A stretch of 64,000 nucleotides of DNA from NCBI RefSeq assembly GCF_003086295.3, contig NC_092043.1, positions 50,434,598-50,498,597 of the forward strand. The letters are read 5' to 3'. Positions 26,701 through 39,550 of the stretch are shown here, in pieces. Source of the DNA: Arachis hypogaea (taxonomy: Eukaryota > Streptophyta > Magnoliopsida > Fabales > Fabaceae). Every line of letters starts with the position of its first letter. The stretch's first letter is position 1. The notes under the pieces are model-generated. The model was given only the letters and a program-made list of their open reading frames with translations, searched no databases and had not been told where the DNA came from. The position numbers and the translations under genes were made by a program.

Positions 26701-27001
26701 GCAACAATATAAGAATGAAGTTCTACTTATGATAACTTCATTAATACTAGGAATAATTCATATATATGCAGGGCAATATCTGCAAGCAGAAGTTGATGGA
26801 GGGTTTGATAGAGATGTACTTGAATTTCTAGTGAAAGGTGATGTAGTTTTATACAGATGTATGGCAACAAAAGTAACTTATGTATACCCTTTCACAACAG
26901 CATTTGGAGATTCTAAGGGTCAACAATCAAGACTCAAGCAAATTGGAGACCAATTGGGATGGTATGCTCCAACTTTTGATTCCATGCAAGAACAACAATA
27001 A
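23771..27001 (+). CDS. DUF1499 family protein, predicted plastid-targeted
   Basis: Biochemical role not established. Four exons, 23771-24072, 24584-24698, 24876-24945 and 26772-27001, join in frame to 238 residues. The first about 45 residues are Ser/Thr/Asn-rich with few acidic residues, like a chloroplast transit peptide. LLSLALAASTLTSPFHYSLA follows as a hydrophobic segment ending in a lumen-type cleavage site, so thylakoid lumen is likely (inference). The conserved domain starts KIRPCPSFNPGCIST, continues through the exon 3 segment KLREAILKTQKNVKFQAVED and ends with QYLQAEVDGGFDRDVLEFLV, TKVTYVYPFTTAFGDSKGQ and IGDQLGW. Intron 3 (1826 bp) is packed with three MITEs. The donor of exon 2 (GTTACT) is weak. 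Confidence 0.87.
24982..25338. mobile_element. Mutator-like MITE A1 in intron 3 of the DUF1499 gene
   Basis: The 339-bp body at 24991-25329 has inverted ends GAGAAAAGGACAAAT / TTTGTCCTTTTTTC that extend well over 100 bp with mismatches. TTGATTTTA flanks it at 24982-24990 and 25330-25338, a perfect 9-bp duplication typical of Mutator-like elements. A related copy is at 53079-53446, and one arm recurs near 35230-35340. Confidence 0.88.
25466..25834. mobile_element. Mutator-like MITE B1 in intron 3
   Basis: Body 25475-25825 (351 bp) runs from GGGTAAAG to TTTACCC, with long imperfect inverted arms meeting around ATTTTTCGATTTGCATCAAATA. The flanks AATTTGTTA and TATTTGTTA match at eight of nine bases. 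Confidence 0.85.
26274..26630. mobile_element. MITE B2 in intron 3, same family as B1
   Basis: A 357-bp palindromic element sharing with 25475-25825 the arm text AAAATTTTCGATTTACATCAAATATATT and the terminal GGA(T)AAA / TTTATCC. It sits about 140 bp upstream of the exon 4 acceptor. Flanking duplication is not clear. Confidence 0.8.
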
Positions 27002-27522
27002 TAATGCACTTTCAATTATTTGTATCAAACTAGCAAAGTTCATTCATTATTGATTCAATGTCATCAACACAATTCTCATATATATCAAATATATAAATAA
27101 CAAAGTTCTATTATATTTTACATTTTAGTATTATTAATCTCAGAGTCTCACACTCACCAAGACAGAAACATATTTCTGGATATGATTCAATATTTTTTGT
27201 TTTAATGTGTCATAAAATTATTTATTCTAAAAATTTAAATTGACAAAAATAAATACACGAATAATTATATTTTTAATATGTTTTTTGTGTAACAATTTTT
27301 TATTTTAGGTTTACGTGAAATTTTTAATTGTTTATATCGTATTGAAATTCTTTTCTTTTGGAAGTAATAAGAGACAGATTCTAAATCTTTTAATCATAAA
27401 ATATTTTGACAATATATTATAAAAATATTTATTCTAAAAATTTAAGTTGAAAAAAAAATATATAAATATTTTAGCTTTTGATGCACTCCACTTAACTAAA
27501 ATAAATAAATAGTTGCAAATAC
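27002..27522. other. AT-rich intergenic DNA
   Basis: 3' flank of the DUF1499 gene; no gene, RNA or clear repeat seen. Confidence 0.5.
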
Positions 27523-28109
27523 CTTAGAACTAGGAGTGAAAAAAAGTCAGACGGCTTGTCAGGGGCCTGTAGCCTGGCCTGTGTTTGGCCTGGTCTGGCC
27601 TGTTATAAAATAGGTACAGGTCTAGACTCTTTTAAAAGTCTTAATATATTAATAGACCAGGCCCAGGCTTACTAATTAGCTTTATAGGCCTGTCAGGCCT
27701 GCCTGGGCCTGTTAATATATAATTTTTTTTTTGGTGACTACTGTTAAAATATAATTAAATATATAAATAATTATTTATTATTAATAAAATTATGAGATAT
27801 TTTAAATTTATTATATTTTATTATAAATATTTTTGTATATTTTAAATATGTTAAAAATTTAAAATTTTTTATAAATATTAAATATATGACATATTACATA
27901 TAACTATTTTTATTAAAAAATAATTTTTTAAATAATATTTTTATTTTTGTAAAAAAAATTATCAGATTTTTTAACAGGCTTCAGGCCAGGCCAGGCTGAA
28001 TAACAGACCAAGCCTAGTAATTTATAAAGAACTTATAACAAACTACAGACCAGGCTCAGACCAATCAACTGTATGACAGCCTTGGCCTGTTTCCACCCCT
28101 ATTTAGAAC
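27523..28109. mobile_element. hAT-like non-autonomous element with 8-bp target duplication
   Basis: Body 27531-28101 (571 bp) starts TAGGAGTG and ends CACCCCTA, inverted termini of the TAGGRGTG type. Just inside both ends are repeats rich in GGCCTG in opposite orientation (GGCCTGGTCTGG near 27590, CCAGGCTCAGACC near 28050). The flanks CTTAGAAC and TTTAGAAC match at seven of eight bases. The AT-rich centre has no open frame. Confidence 0.85.
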
Positions 28110-30350
28110 AACACGGAATAATTAATAATTTAATATTCTATGTACTTTCCAAATTTTAAACCAAGGTAGAGAATTTCTTGTGAGGAAGGATGGTAAATTA
28201 CTACTTAATCTTAGGCATTGGGAATAAAGAGATCAATAGTATTGCCCTTTTATGACTAACAGAGGAAAAACATAATTTTTTTATTTATTTTTGAAAAAAA
28301 AATTGACAAAAAATGCTAGTTATACATGTTACCATAGATGTAAATATCATAAATATCTTTTATTCAGATTTAAATTTTATTCACTTATTATAAGTTCAAA
28401 TGACTTATCATCATATATAACCAGTTGTTAACAACTGCCTATACTATAATATATACATATGTGTGCTTCTGAACCACATTCTTCTACACAAAAATCATCA
28501 TTATTTCTTAGTTTTTATAATTTTGAAATATATTTTTTAATATTTTTTTCAGCATCACATACAAAAGGTTGAGCCCTACATGATGTGATGGATCTAAAAG
28601 GCCTGATATTTCTTTGGGAGTATTGGCAAGAAGGACAGTTAACAAAAGCCAATTAATAAAAAAGACTAATTAAATTATATCATTATTATTAAAAAGAACT
28701 TATTTAAATAAAACTTATAAAGAAGGACCAACATCATTATTATTAAAAAGAACTTATTTAAATAAAACTTATAAAGAAGGACCAACATATTATTTTAAAA
28801 GCACAATAACGTTATTAATTAATCTCTAATGATATTTTAAATATCAAACAAAAAAAATCTTTTTAATTTTTTCAGTTTCAATTCATTATTCATCTTTACT
28901 TTTAGTGTAATTTTAATTTTTTTCACAAAAAATCACATATCAAAATTAATTATCAAAGATAATTCAAAGAATAACCATAACCAAGTCTCAAGGCAAAATA
29001 AATTTGTATATAAAAAAAATTCTTAGATTTTCTAAATTAGGCTATAAAACTTACTTTGTTAATTGGCGATTTCTTTTCTTTTATTTTTTTTGATAAATTT
29101 CTTCAATTGATTCTCTACTTTTAAGTATAAATAGAATTAGAGACTTAGATGAGTAAGATTTTAGATATTACAATATTTATAAAAGAAGATTAAAAATTTA
29201 GAGTTATTAAATTTAGGGATTTAGAAATTAAAAAAAACGAATTAGGGTTTTTTTAATATTTTTTAATGTTAAAAATTGATTAAAGATATGATTGTCTATT
29301 TAAAATAATTATTTAATCCTTTTTCTTAAATTGATTTAAATTGGTCTTTTGAAATAAGTTTAATATAATTAGTCGTCCTTTTTAATAATTATTTATTGTT
29401 AGTGGTCCTTGGGATTAAATTTTCCCTATTTCTTTTTGAGACTCCAACACCTTTAATAGAATAATATCTTCCAAAGAAGTATCAATTCCATGATGGAAAG
29501 TGATCAAGAGAGAGACACTAAGAAATATCTTTACTATAATTACAAAACTATCATCTTTAGTATTAAGATATAGGCTATCACAAATATCCAGCAGTTTAAA
29601 AGTATTCTTCAATGGATTTTCTCTTAATAAGAAAGATATTTTCGTCCTTACAAAATTTTGGATATATTAAGTTAACACACATTTCTTTCTATATCACTAA
29701 ATGAGATATAAAATTTATAGTCAACATTTAAACTGGTCCCTAAAAGATTTTAAACAGGATCTTTTATTTTTAAGAAATTTTTATTATTTTAAAATTATTT
29801 TTATTAGATATATATATATATATATATATTAATTTTTTATTATTTTAAAAGAAACTAATTTATATTATATTAATAGTTTTTGAAATTAATTATCTTATAA
29901 TAAAATTTATTAAAAAATTTATTTGTTCAACATACATATTAAAATTTTAATTGAAAGTGATCAAAAGACTAATCTATTCAATAAAAATAATTTTTAAGAC
30001 TTTCAGTGTAACAAAAATCTGTTGATGATCTATTTTAAAATTTATTAGAGATTAATTCGGATGTTACTAACTCTTATATCACATTCTCAATATGAGAGAT
30101 ATTTTTGTAATCTTTTTATTTTTAATGTGATAATATATATAAAGAAAACAATGATAATATTTTTAGTTAAATGCACATCAAAACTTTTTCGCCATATAAT
30201 ATAAGAGGTAATACTTATATCTTATATATACTTTACATTAAATCTAATTATACAAAATAAAAAAAATGTATATTGAATCAATTTAAAAATATAGTACTAA
30301 TACACACACAAAATGACAAATATGATCTAAATAATACCTACATTCAATGA
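28110..30350. other. AT-rich intergenic DNA
   Basis: No gene. Contains a 54-bp tandem duplication (separate entry) and a short TA microsatellite at about 29811-29829. Confidence 0.55.
28681..28788. repeat. Perfect 54-bp tandem duplication
   Basis: CATTATTATTAAAAAGAACT begins two identical 54-bp units at 28681-28734 and 28735-28788, with no difference between them. Confidence 0.9.
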
Positions 30351-30356
30351 TAGCAA

Positions 30357-30537
30357 AAACTCGGATTCGGATATTTTAAAGTTTGAATTTTACTTTAGAG
30401 AGTAAAGTGTGATCTTTTACTCTTAAATAGTTTTTCTTTCATATTTATTATTGGTCCCACCTATGAAATTAATAGTGAGAGATCATACTTTACTCTCTAA
30501 AATAAAATTCAAACTTTAAAGAATCCAAATTCCAAAA
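30357..30537. mobile_element. Short palindromic MITE
   Basis: TTTAAAGTTTGAATTTTACT with TTAGAGAGTAAAG on the left is mirrored by CTTTACTCTCTAA with AATTCAAACTTTAAA on the right, arms of about 60 bp around an AT-rich centre. It lies about 280 bp upstream of the MFS gene start. Confidence 0.8.
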
Positions 30538-30819
30538 ACTTACCTGCAACTATTTTTATTTTTATCTGAAGTTGATAATTAAAAATTGTTATATTTTAAT
30601 TTAGTTAAATATGTTAAATTATTTAAAGACTTTTAGCTATCAACTTCAAGTGAATACAACTAGACGTGAGTCTCCACCTTCAATGATACATGAGTGCATA
30701 CCTTCCTTCATTATATATACTGGTTATAATGCTAACTTGACAAGTTAACCCCACAATCATTCAAGAAAACTAGTGGCAAAAAGGAGCAAGATATAGAGCA
30801 ACCTGAAGCAACACATAAC

Positions 30820-33800
30820 ATGGTTGTTTCAATGCAGAAGAAGAACAAGATGAAGGAGTTCATAGGACACAGATGGGTAGTGTTTGTGTGTGCAATATGG
30901 GACATGTCATTTGCAGGAACATCATACATGTTTGGGAGCATTTCTCCAGTGATCAAGAGCAGCATGGGATACAATCAGCAACAAGTGGCGTTTTTGAGTG
31001 TTGCAAAGGATCTTGGTGACAACGTTGGACTCCTTGCTGGTAAGATCAGTGAGGTTTCACCAACTTGGAGGGTCATTCTTGTTGGGGTTATTCAGAATGT
31101 TTTTGGTTATGGCCTTGTTTGGCTTGTTGTCACTCATAGACTTCCTTCTTTGCCTTTGTGGATGGTAAGTTAGTTAGTTAGTTACTCACTATCCAAATTT
31201 CTTTTGAGTAAATTAGTTCACCATAAATAGTAATTACTTCCACGAAAATATTTTCATTTAAAAATAATATTGTGAATAGTTAGATAATTCAGTCAAACAT
31301 GGTTGAAATATCTAACTGTTTACAATATCACTTTTTTATAAAAATGTGAAGTAGCTACTATCATAAATTAGTATAATGTGGTACCTTAATTTTTAATATT
31401 TTTCTAGTTTGAAACAATTCTTTTGTTAAACCATTTCTTACAAATAGTTTAATGCCTAATGACACTTAAGATATTTATATTTTAGTTATCATTTTTGTAT
31501 AAAAATATTTTTATGTAAATAATATTTTTAAAATATGTCACAATTGTTTAATTTTAATTTATGCGTAAAATCAATGAAGTACATTTTAGAAACTTACTCT
31601 TTGATTTTGTTAATTGTTGAAATCCTAATACTGCATTTTTTCGGTTAATTTTTGAAGTTGAATTAGGTATAGTCGTAAGATTAATGAATGATTAGTGCAT
31701 TATTACTCTTTTAGGTTTAAACTATATATGTCTACCATTATTTCTCAATTATTACCCCCTTAATAGTGCTATATATTGTTTATTTGTTTACTATTTTAAT
31801 TTGTTTGCGCAGATAATGATTAATAAAAAAATCTGTTAGTTGGTTCGTGGATATTATGTCTTTCTAACTTTCTTTGTTCTGTTCAAGAAGTTGTTGAATT
31901 GTGGAGAGGTTTACAATGACCACAAAGTGTTTGATAAAATTCCTAAACGAAAAAATTCAGCATATGATCTATTATAACCTTGAGAGACTTCACATAATAT
32001 GTTATTATCATATATCAACAAGGTCACATTTATCTTACCTAATTCATATTACTATGCATTTTTAACTTGATTATATCTTGAGTTTCTTCTAATTGCTATA
32101 CTTTTTTTTTTTTCCAATTCATATTCTGTCAATACTTTCTTAACATGACAGTGATTTGCAGCTATGCTTTTTCATCTTCTTGGGACAAAATGGATCTACA
32201 TATTACAACACGGCCGCGCTAGTTTCTTGTGTGCAAAGTTTCCCGGAGAGTCGAGGACCGGTGGTGGGGATACTGAAGGGTTTTGTTGGCTTAAGCGGCG
32301 CAATATGGACTCAAATTGTTGCAATGATCAGCTTCCCTGATCAAGCATCTCTGATTTTTGTCATAGCAGTTGGGCCTGCTATGGTTTCTTGCGCTCTCAT
32401 GTTCATCATAAGGCCTGTCGAAAGCTACAACAAGCAATCTTCTAGATCCTCTGAGGATGGTTCTGGCTTCATGTTCATCTATAGCGTTTGCCTTCTCTTA
32501 GCAGCATACCTTATGGGGGTTTTAATGCTAGAAAACATGTTCAATTTGGACCACAACACCATTACATTAATTGCGATTGTTTTGATCATTCTCATTTTGC
32601 TTCCAATTATAGTTCCTATCTTTATGGTTTTCTTTACTCAACCTCAAAATCTAGATCAAGAAAGCCTTCTTCAACCAGAAACAAGAACAAGTACATCAAC
32701 GCGTGTGGTAGATGGTGAGACTAGTGCAAGTTCTTGCCTTGTCAAAGAAGATAAAGCTCAAAAGCAAACAGGGCTGCCAGTAACCGAAAGGCCAGGAAAA
32801 ATTGTTAAGTTTCAAGCTAAGCTTTCGCGAGTAATCTCTGAAGCTGTGAAGAAACTGAAGCAGAAGAATGGGCCGCATCGAGGAGACGATTTCACCCTAT
32901 CACAAGCATTGATGAAGGCTGATTTCTTGATCATGTTCTTCTCTATTGTCTTGGGGTGTGGATCAGGTTTGACAATGATCAACAACATGGGTCAGATTTG
33001 CCAGTCCTTGGGAGACAATAATGTCAACGTGTATATATCAGTTATTAGCATATCAAACTTCCTCGGCCGAGTCGGCGGTGGCTTTTTCTCAGAGGTTATA
33101 GTAAGGTTTGCTCTCTTCCTTTCTTGATTTTGAACTTTAGTGCTGCCTAGTGTTTGGTTGCGAGTTTTGATTTTGGATAGGAAAGTCAGGATCAGAAGGG
33201 TTTGAACTCTAAAGTGTAAAGCTTAATTCATTTTATACTTCAATTATTTCACATCCTTACCTTTCCCTCCAAAATCAAAACTCCAAATCCTATAATCCCT
33301 TTACTGATGTACCCTTTTTCCCTAAATAGAAATTTTGCATACTCGAGACTTCTTGCATTGGCAGTGGTTCAAGGAATGATGGCAGTGGGACTCTCCTACT
33401 ATGCCATGGGTTTGGTTGGTCAAGTTTATGTAGTGGCCATATCAACGGGTTTTGGCTATGGTGCACACTGGTCAATTGCAATTGCTGCAGCTTCGGAGAT
33501 ATTTGGCTTGAAGAACTTTGGAACTTTGTACAATTTTCTCACCGTGGCTAGCCCAACCGGATCTCTATTTTTGTCCGGATTCGTCGCGAGCAAAATATAT
33601 GACTACTATGCAGAGCAGCAAGCAAAACAGAGAGTGCAGAGTCTTAAGGCCTCATTGAACTTTACATTGCCTTATGTCGCAAGAAACGAAGAATCGCTTG
33701 TTTGTGAAGGAAACATATGCTTTTCCCTAACATGTATAATCTTTGCAGTGGTTTGTCTGTTCGCTGCAGCTTTGAGCTTGATCTTAGTCCACCGGACTAA

Positions 33801-33840
33801 GAGGTTCTATGCGCAACTTCATGTGAAGTCTCTATCTTGA
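30820..33840 (+). CDS. Nodulin-like major facilitator protein (NFD4-like)
   Basis: Multi-pass membrane transporter of the plant nodulin-like MFS group; substrate unknown. Three exons, 30820-31164, 32162-33105 and 33330-33840, close in frame to 599 residues, usual for the family. The nodulin-like N-terminal domain shows RWVVFVCAIWDMSFAGTSYM, MGYNQQQVAFLSVAKDLGD and, at the start of exon 2, FLGQNGSTYYNTAALVSCV then FPESRGPVVGILKG. A long polar loop (LDQESLLQPETRTSTSTRVV to KLSRVISEAVKKLKQ) precedes the second half. FTLSQALMKADFLIMFFS, ISNFLGRVGGGFFSE and SYYAMGLVGQVYVVAISTGF complete the MFS core, and the C-terminus ends in a basic tail. The start is the first ATG after a TATATATA at about 30711. 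Read-through frames after exons 1 and 2 end in intron stops. Confidence 0.9.
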
Positions 33841-35040
33841 GTAGTGTCATTAAGGTTGCTTTCGAAAACTGTCTCAGGATAGAAATATAGATATCGAGCG
33901 ACACAAACCTATTTGTGCAAGAAAATAGGTGTCTCAGAATATATTTTTTGGCCACAATATAGGACAATGGAGACAGATTCAGTGTTTTTGAATTCAATGT
34001 CTTGAAGTTACAAAGATCCTAGGTTTGAATGTTGTATTGGATGTGTACATGGTCTATTATGTGTAATTGTTGTGGCCTTTCTTGTCCAAGATTGTTTTAT
34101 TCATATTGCCTATGTGAGCTTGCTTATATAGAAATCCCTTCTTGGAGATCATATGCAAGAATATGTCCAAATCAAAATAATAAAAAAGAATTTTGTATCT
34201 CCTTTTACTCTTAGCTTGAAGATGTTTGAAACCCACTACATACTTTTGGAGTTTTAGGTTAGTTTATTGATAAATAAGAAGAATTTTACGGTTAATTTTT
34301 TTTATATGAAAAAAAATTGTGTGTGATTCATCATCATGGATTATTGGTGTGTTTTTCTTAAATATGGATTTTTTTTTTTAAATTTTGAGTAACAAATCGG
34401 ACTCTCAGATTTGGGGGAGTAGAGAAATCTGAGGGTTAGATTTCATAGGGTTATAAATCTGAGGGTCAGATTTGTATATTGAAAAAAATTTAAAATAAAA
34501 AACTTAAATCTGACCCTCAAATTTGTATTATTTTAAAAAAAATTAAACCACAAATCTGACATCAGATTTGTGGTTATCAACAAAAAAAAATAAAAACACT
34601 ACAAATTTGACCCTTAGATTTGTGGTATCCATATAAATAAAAAACACACAAAATTTTCACCTTATTTAAAAACACCACCTTCTACCCCCATATTAAAAAT
34701 ACAAAGTGGAATTTTACACCGTTGTACAATTAAATTTGTTCTTTTAGATGACCATTTACGTGATCAAAATAAAATATAGTTATTTTTATTGATGTAGTAT
34801 TACGTAATTAGATGCATATGTAAAACTATTTTATACTGGCATTGCATCAAAATTAAATTCTAAATAAGAATTTAACTTTACGATAAATCATATTTTAAAA
34901 AATATTTTCTAATTAGCTATGGGCTGGATAATTGAAACCGAGGCCTTGTTGTTGTCATTTTTGTGGATTTGGGCCTCTGACATGTTGTTTGAAGATATTA
35001 TTGTATTTATTGTTGTGTGTGGAATATAAAATTGAAACGA
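33841..35040. other. Intergenic with a foldback repeat
   Basis: After the transporter's 3' flank, 34390-34640 holds several copies of AAATCTGAGGGTCAGATTTG-like words in both orientations, probably a decayed MITE. No gene. Confidence 0.5.
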
Positions 35041-35212
35041 GAATTAACTTGGGTTGGTCGAGTGGTCAACTCATTTGTCCGTTTAAGTAAGTGTCTAGGA
35101 TTTGAATTCTACCTTGTGTATGCAATAACTCATTGGTCAACGACAAACCCTTAAATAGAACTCAAATTCGCGACAGATTAATCTTTAGTTTATTGGACTG
35201 AAAGATACCGTA
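35041..35212 (+). mobile_element. tRNA-derived SINE
   Basis: Begins GAATTAACTTGGGTTGGTCG with A-box-like TGGTCGAGTGG at about 35059, then B-box-like GGATTTGAATTCTACC about 40 bp on, as in a tRNA promoter. The 3' half (CTTGTGTATG to GACAGATTAATC) is shared with 800-1010. No target duplication was identified. Confidence 0.55.
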
Positions 35213-37927
35213 GACAACTAACAAAAATTTAGAATAAAAGACAAATAAGTCTCTAACCTTAAATGCAGACATTTTTGTCCCTTAAAATTGAAAAATACAT
35301 TTAAATTCCTCACCTTATAAAACGCGTGACAATTATACCCTTCTGTCGAGTTGGGGTTCAAAACGGCAACGGAGAATGTTGACCTAGAGGGGGTGGAGAC
35401 TGAACTACTCGTTTTGCCTGATGATGTGAATGAGGAACAAATTATTAATGAACAAATTCGTCCTTATGCTCCAAAACGAATATATTTAATTTATGTTTCT
35501 ATGATAATAATATATTTATTGTTATTATTACATCTTATAATGATAATTATATATTTTTTATATTTATTAAAAAAAATTTACTAAAAATTATGTAGCTATT
35601 GCTAAAACTTTTTAACGATAAAGTATAAGCCGATTAAAATTCAATTTACGATAAACATATTAATAACTATTTTTATTATCACTAAAAATAAATAAATGAT
35701 CGTTAAAAATTATTTTTGTAGTAGCGATTTGATATATATTCTCCTTTCTAAATTTGTATACATCCGTATTTATTATATTAATAGCATTAAAGTTTGAATT
35801 TAATATTCATATGTCATCAAACTCGTTGTTTACTTTTGCCTTGGAAATAGGATATGAGTTAATGGATACTGTGACTATCTTGTCCTACGTGAAGAATTCT
35901 AATATAAGTCATGAGGATTTTGGTGTCTCTAAAAAGTCAAAATAAAGCATTAATGGAAGAGTTAGGTTTTTTATCTAAATAAAAAATTTCATATTTCTTA
36001 GTTTATGTTATAGGAAAGGAAACTACATACATTTTTGTGCATTATGTTAAAATATAATTTCGCATTAGCGAAATTGAGAAAGAAAAGTAACCAGTATTTA
36101 AAACTATGGCTTAAGAAATCTTCTTCTAATACACAAATCTAATTATGCATGAAAATTAAACACTTTATATATTTATCATACATTTTTTTATAATTCTTAT
36201 TTTATTTGTCACTCTTAAATTGAAATGATCACAATATAAACTTATTTTTAGAAGGAATAGATATTGTAAGTTTGTAACTGTTATTTTGAAATACGATTTC
36301 TTTCTTCATAATTTTTACAAACATACAATATAAAAAATTTATACGTGAATTAGGATGGCATTATAAAAAATGGAAGTAGAATTTTGATTTCTTATTTTTA
36401 GATTATAATTAGTTGTTAAATGTTATATATATATACTATTTTCTTATGTATACTACCTTGTATTTTTAATTTAAAGCTTTTGAATTTAATACATTAAAAT
36501 TACACACTAAGTAAAGTTATAGAAAAAAAATAAAGGTGAAAAGTTTGTCTTTTGTGTATAAAAAAAAGTATACTTAATAGTATACCAAAGAGTAGTACAA
36601 ATATAATTTCCAATATAACTAAGGTGATTATTTATATAAAAATATTTTTATATAAAATAATTACTAATACTATTAGATAATTTAATATGTTTAATTAATT
36701 AAACTATTTAGTATTAATAATCAACTACCAAAAATAATATTACACATGTTTATAACTTAACTGTTATTCTTCGCATGAAAATTAGTCACCTCAAAATAAT
36801 ACCAAAAATATTATATATAAGTACATTAAAATTAGTTGTAATGTATTTATATATAAATATATATTATTTAATTTATTTTTAATATATATTTTATATTTTA
36901 ACATTTATTTTATATTAATAACTGATTTTAATATATATTTAATAAAATTTGAAATAAAATAAATACTCACGTGTAGTTATTTTTATGTGAAATTAATTAA
37001 GGGAGAGTACTTGAAAAATTTTTGGAGGAGGGAAAAAATTTTGTAACATAAAAATTATATAAATAATATTTATATTAAATAAAATTTATAAACATAATTA
37101 TTCATAAATTTATTACTAATATGATAATAAATAAATAACTATGTAAATTAAATAGATATTATAAAATACTTTAGAAATTTTAGAATTAAAATTATAAAAT
37201 AAATAATTATATAAATAAAAAATATGTTACTGTAATTAATTCTAATATTAAAATTGTAAAATCTAGTTGATAATGAGAATAATAAATAATAATGAGGATA
37301 GAATTTTAATTTGTATAAATAAGTTAATACAATTTTTAATTTGTAAAAGTACATTAAAGTTTAAGTCCAAGATGTTATTGTAAAAAAATAATTATATAGA
37401 TAAAAGAAATTAATTTTACTACCACTAATTTCGACACTAAAATTATAAAATCTTGTTGATAATGAGAATGAGATTTTAATTTGCATGAATAAGTCAATAA
37501 GATTTTTAATTTGTAAAAGTCCATTAAAATTAAGTCTAAGACGTTAATGTTTAAAATTAAAAATAATTAAAGTTTTGAATTTAGGTTTGACGATTTAAAA
37601 TTTAGGATTAAAGGTTTATATATAATTTAGAGTTTAAGATTTAGGGTTTAGAATTTAATAATTAAATTTTAAAATTTATGATTTAATATATACGCTTTAG
37701 AGTTGAAAGAACATCACACTCCTTAGTTACTTTCTCTAGAGTGCAGCAGCATTCACCATTCATATGTAATATTTTGAAACAGAAATTTTAGGCATTCCAG
37801 ACTTGTGGCATTAGTTTACCGGACTAAGATGTTATATGCCCAAATTTTCAGAAGAATTTAATTTTGATATACGGTCAGTATAAATTAAAGTAGGTTTACA
37901 CGTATATTTAATTATACAATGTCACAT
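35213..37927. other. Gene-free AT-rich repeat region
   Basis: Two open frames (35351-35584 and 35754-35945) have no recognisable content. 35230-35340 resembles one arm of MITE A1. 37560-37690 is a run of degenerate TTTAGGGTTTA-like words (TTAGAGTTTAAGATTTAGGG), which may recall plant telomere units but is not a regular array. Confidence 0.5.
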
Positions 37928-39418
37928 TAGTAAAAATAATTACTTTTTATATTAACTACGTGAATAATTATCCAACAAAATGAATGTAATTATACGATTA
38001 TGTAAAATACTTTACACTAACAGTGTATCAAAATTAAATTCTTTATAAAAAGTCTATAATAATCTAATTTGATTGGTCATGTTGATTGCTAAATTTATAT
38101 TGTGTAATGTTGTTATTTATGTATCATGTCTGATCTAATCGAATTTAGTAGACATTAGTAAATTACATTAATTTATTATGACGATAATAATGTTATAATT
38201 AGTAAAGAAATAATATCCTTCAAATATATTTGTGAATCTAATAAACATTTATGCTATGAAACGTGTTATATTTTATTAGCAGGTATAGCTTAATGGGAGA
38301 AGGACTTAATATTCTTAGAATACATTATATTTAATAAGTATTTTAGGAGCAAATATAACCACTTATTCAGTTATTCTCAAACTTTATTATAAGTTTAAAT
38401 AATAACGTGAATTAATTTAATAACAATATTACATAATCAATAAATATTATTATTTTTTATTAATATTTAATTAATAATAATTTACACATAAAAAATATAT
38501 AATTTATTAAAATTTTATATATATAAATTAATACAATTTATATCATATTTTTTAGAATTTATATATAAATTAATAAAATTTATTTACTAAAAATAATTTT
38601 AATATTTATACTGACTAAATAATAACTAAAAATTACTGTCCCAAAAATTTTTTATAATTTAATAATAGTATCTTTGTAAGATGGCATAGTCTTAAGAGTT
38701 GGATACTGTAAATCATAGCCTCCAATTTTGGTCGGATATTGATTTGTGATCCTAATCATACTTGGTAATAGAACTCTCATAATCCAATGATTTATTTAAG
38801 GAAACATTAATCATATATATCTGCATTTAAGAAAAAACAAAATTGAGGTCATCACCATAAATTGGTTAAGAAATTAAAATGTATGGATCTGTACTAAATA
38901 GTTTTTTTTTTAAAAAAAAAAATAGGAATGCATTTTCTTTAGCATACCCCGGCCCATAAATAATTTTTTTTTTTGTCCTTATACGAGTTAGTTACTTCAT
39001 TGAAGCACCGTTTCACAAACACAACGTTTCACACGCAAGGCTTCGTTTGAACACAAGAATAATAATAATAATAATACTCAGAAGAGTTGAACACACAATT
39101 TTCAAATATTTATTTTTTATCACTAATAATTAGTTTACAAAAGGATAAAATTAACAAAAATATCCATATGATAACTGACCAAGTTCTTCGAATGAAAAAT
39201 GATAACTCTGCTACACTTTTAGTTAGGCCATAATGATATTACCCTTAGTTATTATAATACATCTTCTAAAATAATTTAATATCATCAACATTATTAAATG
39301 GTAATATATATATTCACATTGTTAATGTAAAAGAATTTTAGAGAGACAATTATTATATATTAACATATGGACAAAAATAACTAATTTTTTAAATTTATTA
39401 TTTGAAAAATTATCTAAG
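37928..39418. repeat. Segmental duplication, copy A, left block
   Basis: Matches 43320-45722 in order and orientation (copy B carries insertions at about 43607-44434 and 44493-44550). Similarity looks about 95 percent over the first 285 bp and about 99 percent over 38307-39418. Copies diverge abruptly after AAAATTATCTAA at 39418 / 45722. Confidence 0.88.
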
Positions 39419-39550
39419 AGTTAGAATTTTAGATGATCTACCCTACTTATAGTTTACAATTTATTACCTTTAAGTTTATAATATGAGTGTCGGCGTTTTA
39501 GAATTGCTTCTGACTTTCTCGAAAACTTATTTATTATATACGTGGGCACA

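Noticed and set aside
37560..37690. Possible interstitial telomere repeat
   Set aside because: The TTTAGGGTTTA-like words are irregular and mixed with other AT-rich text; no regular TTTAGGG array.
38276..38310. tRNA-like start GGTATAGCTTAATGGGAGAAG
   Set aside because: No B box or cloverleaf follows at the right distance.
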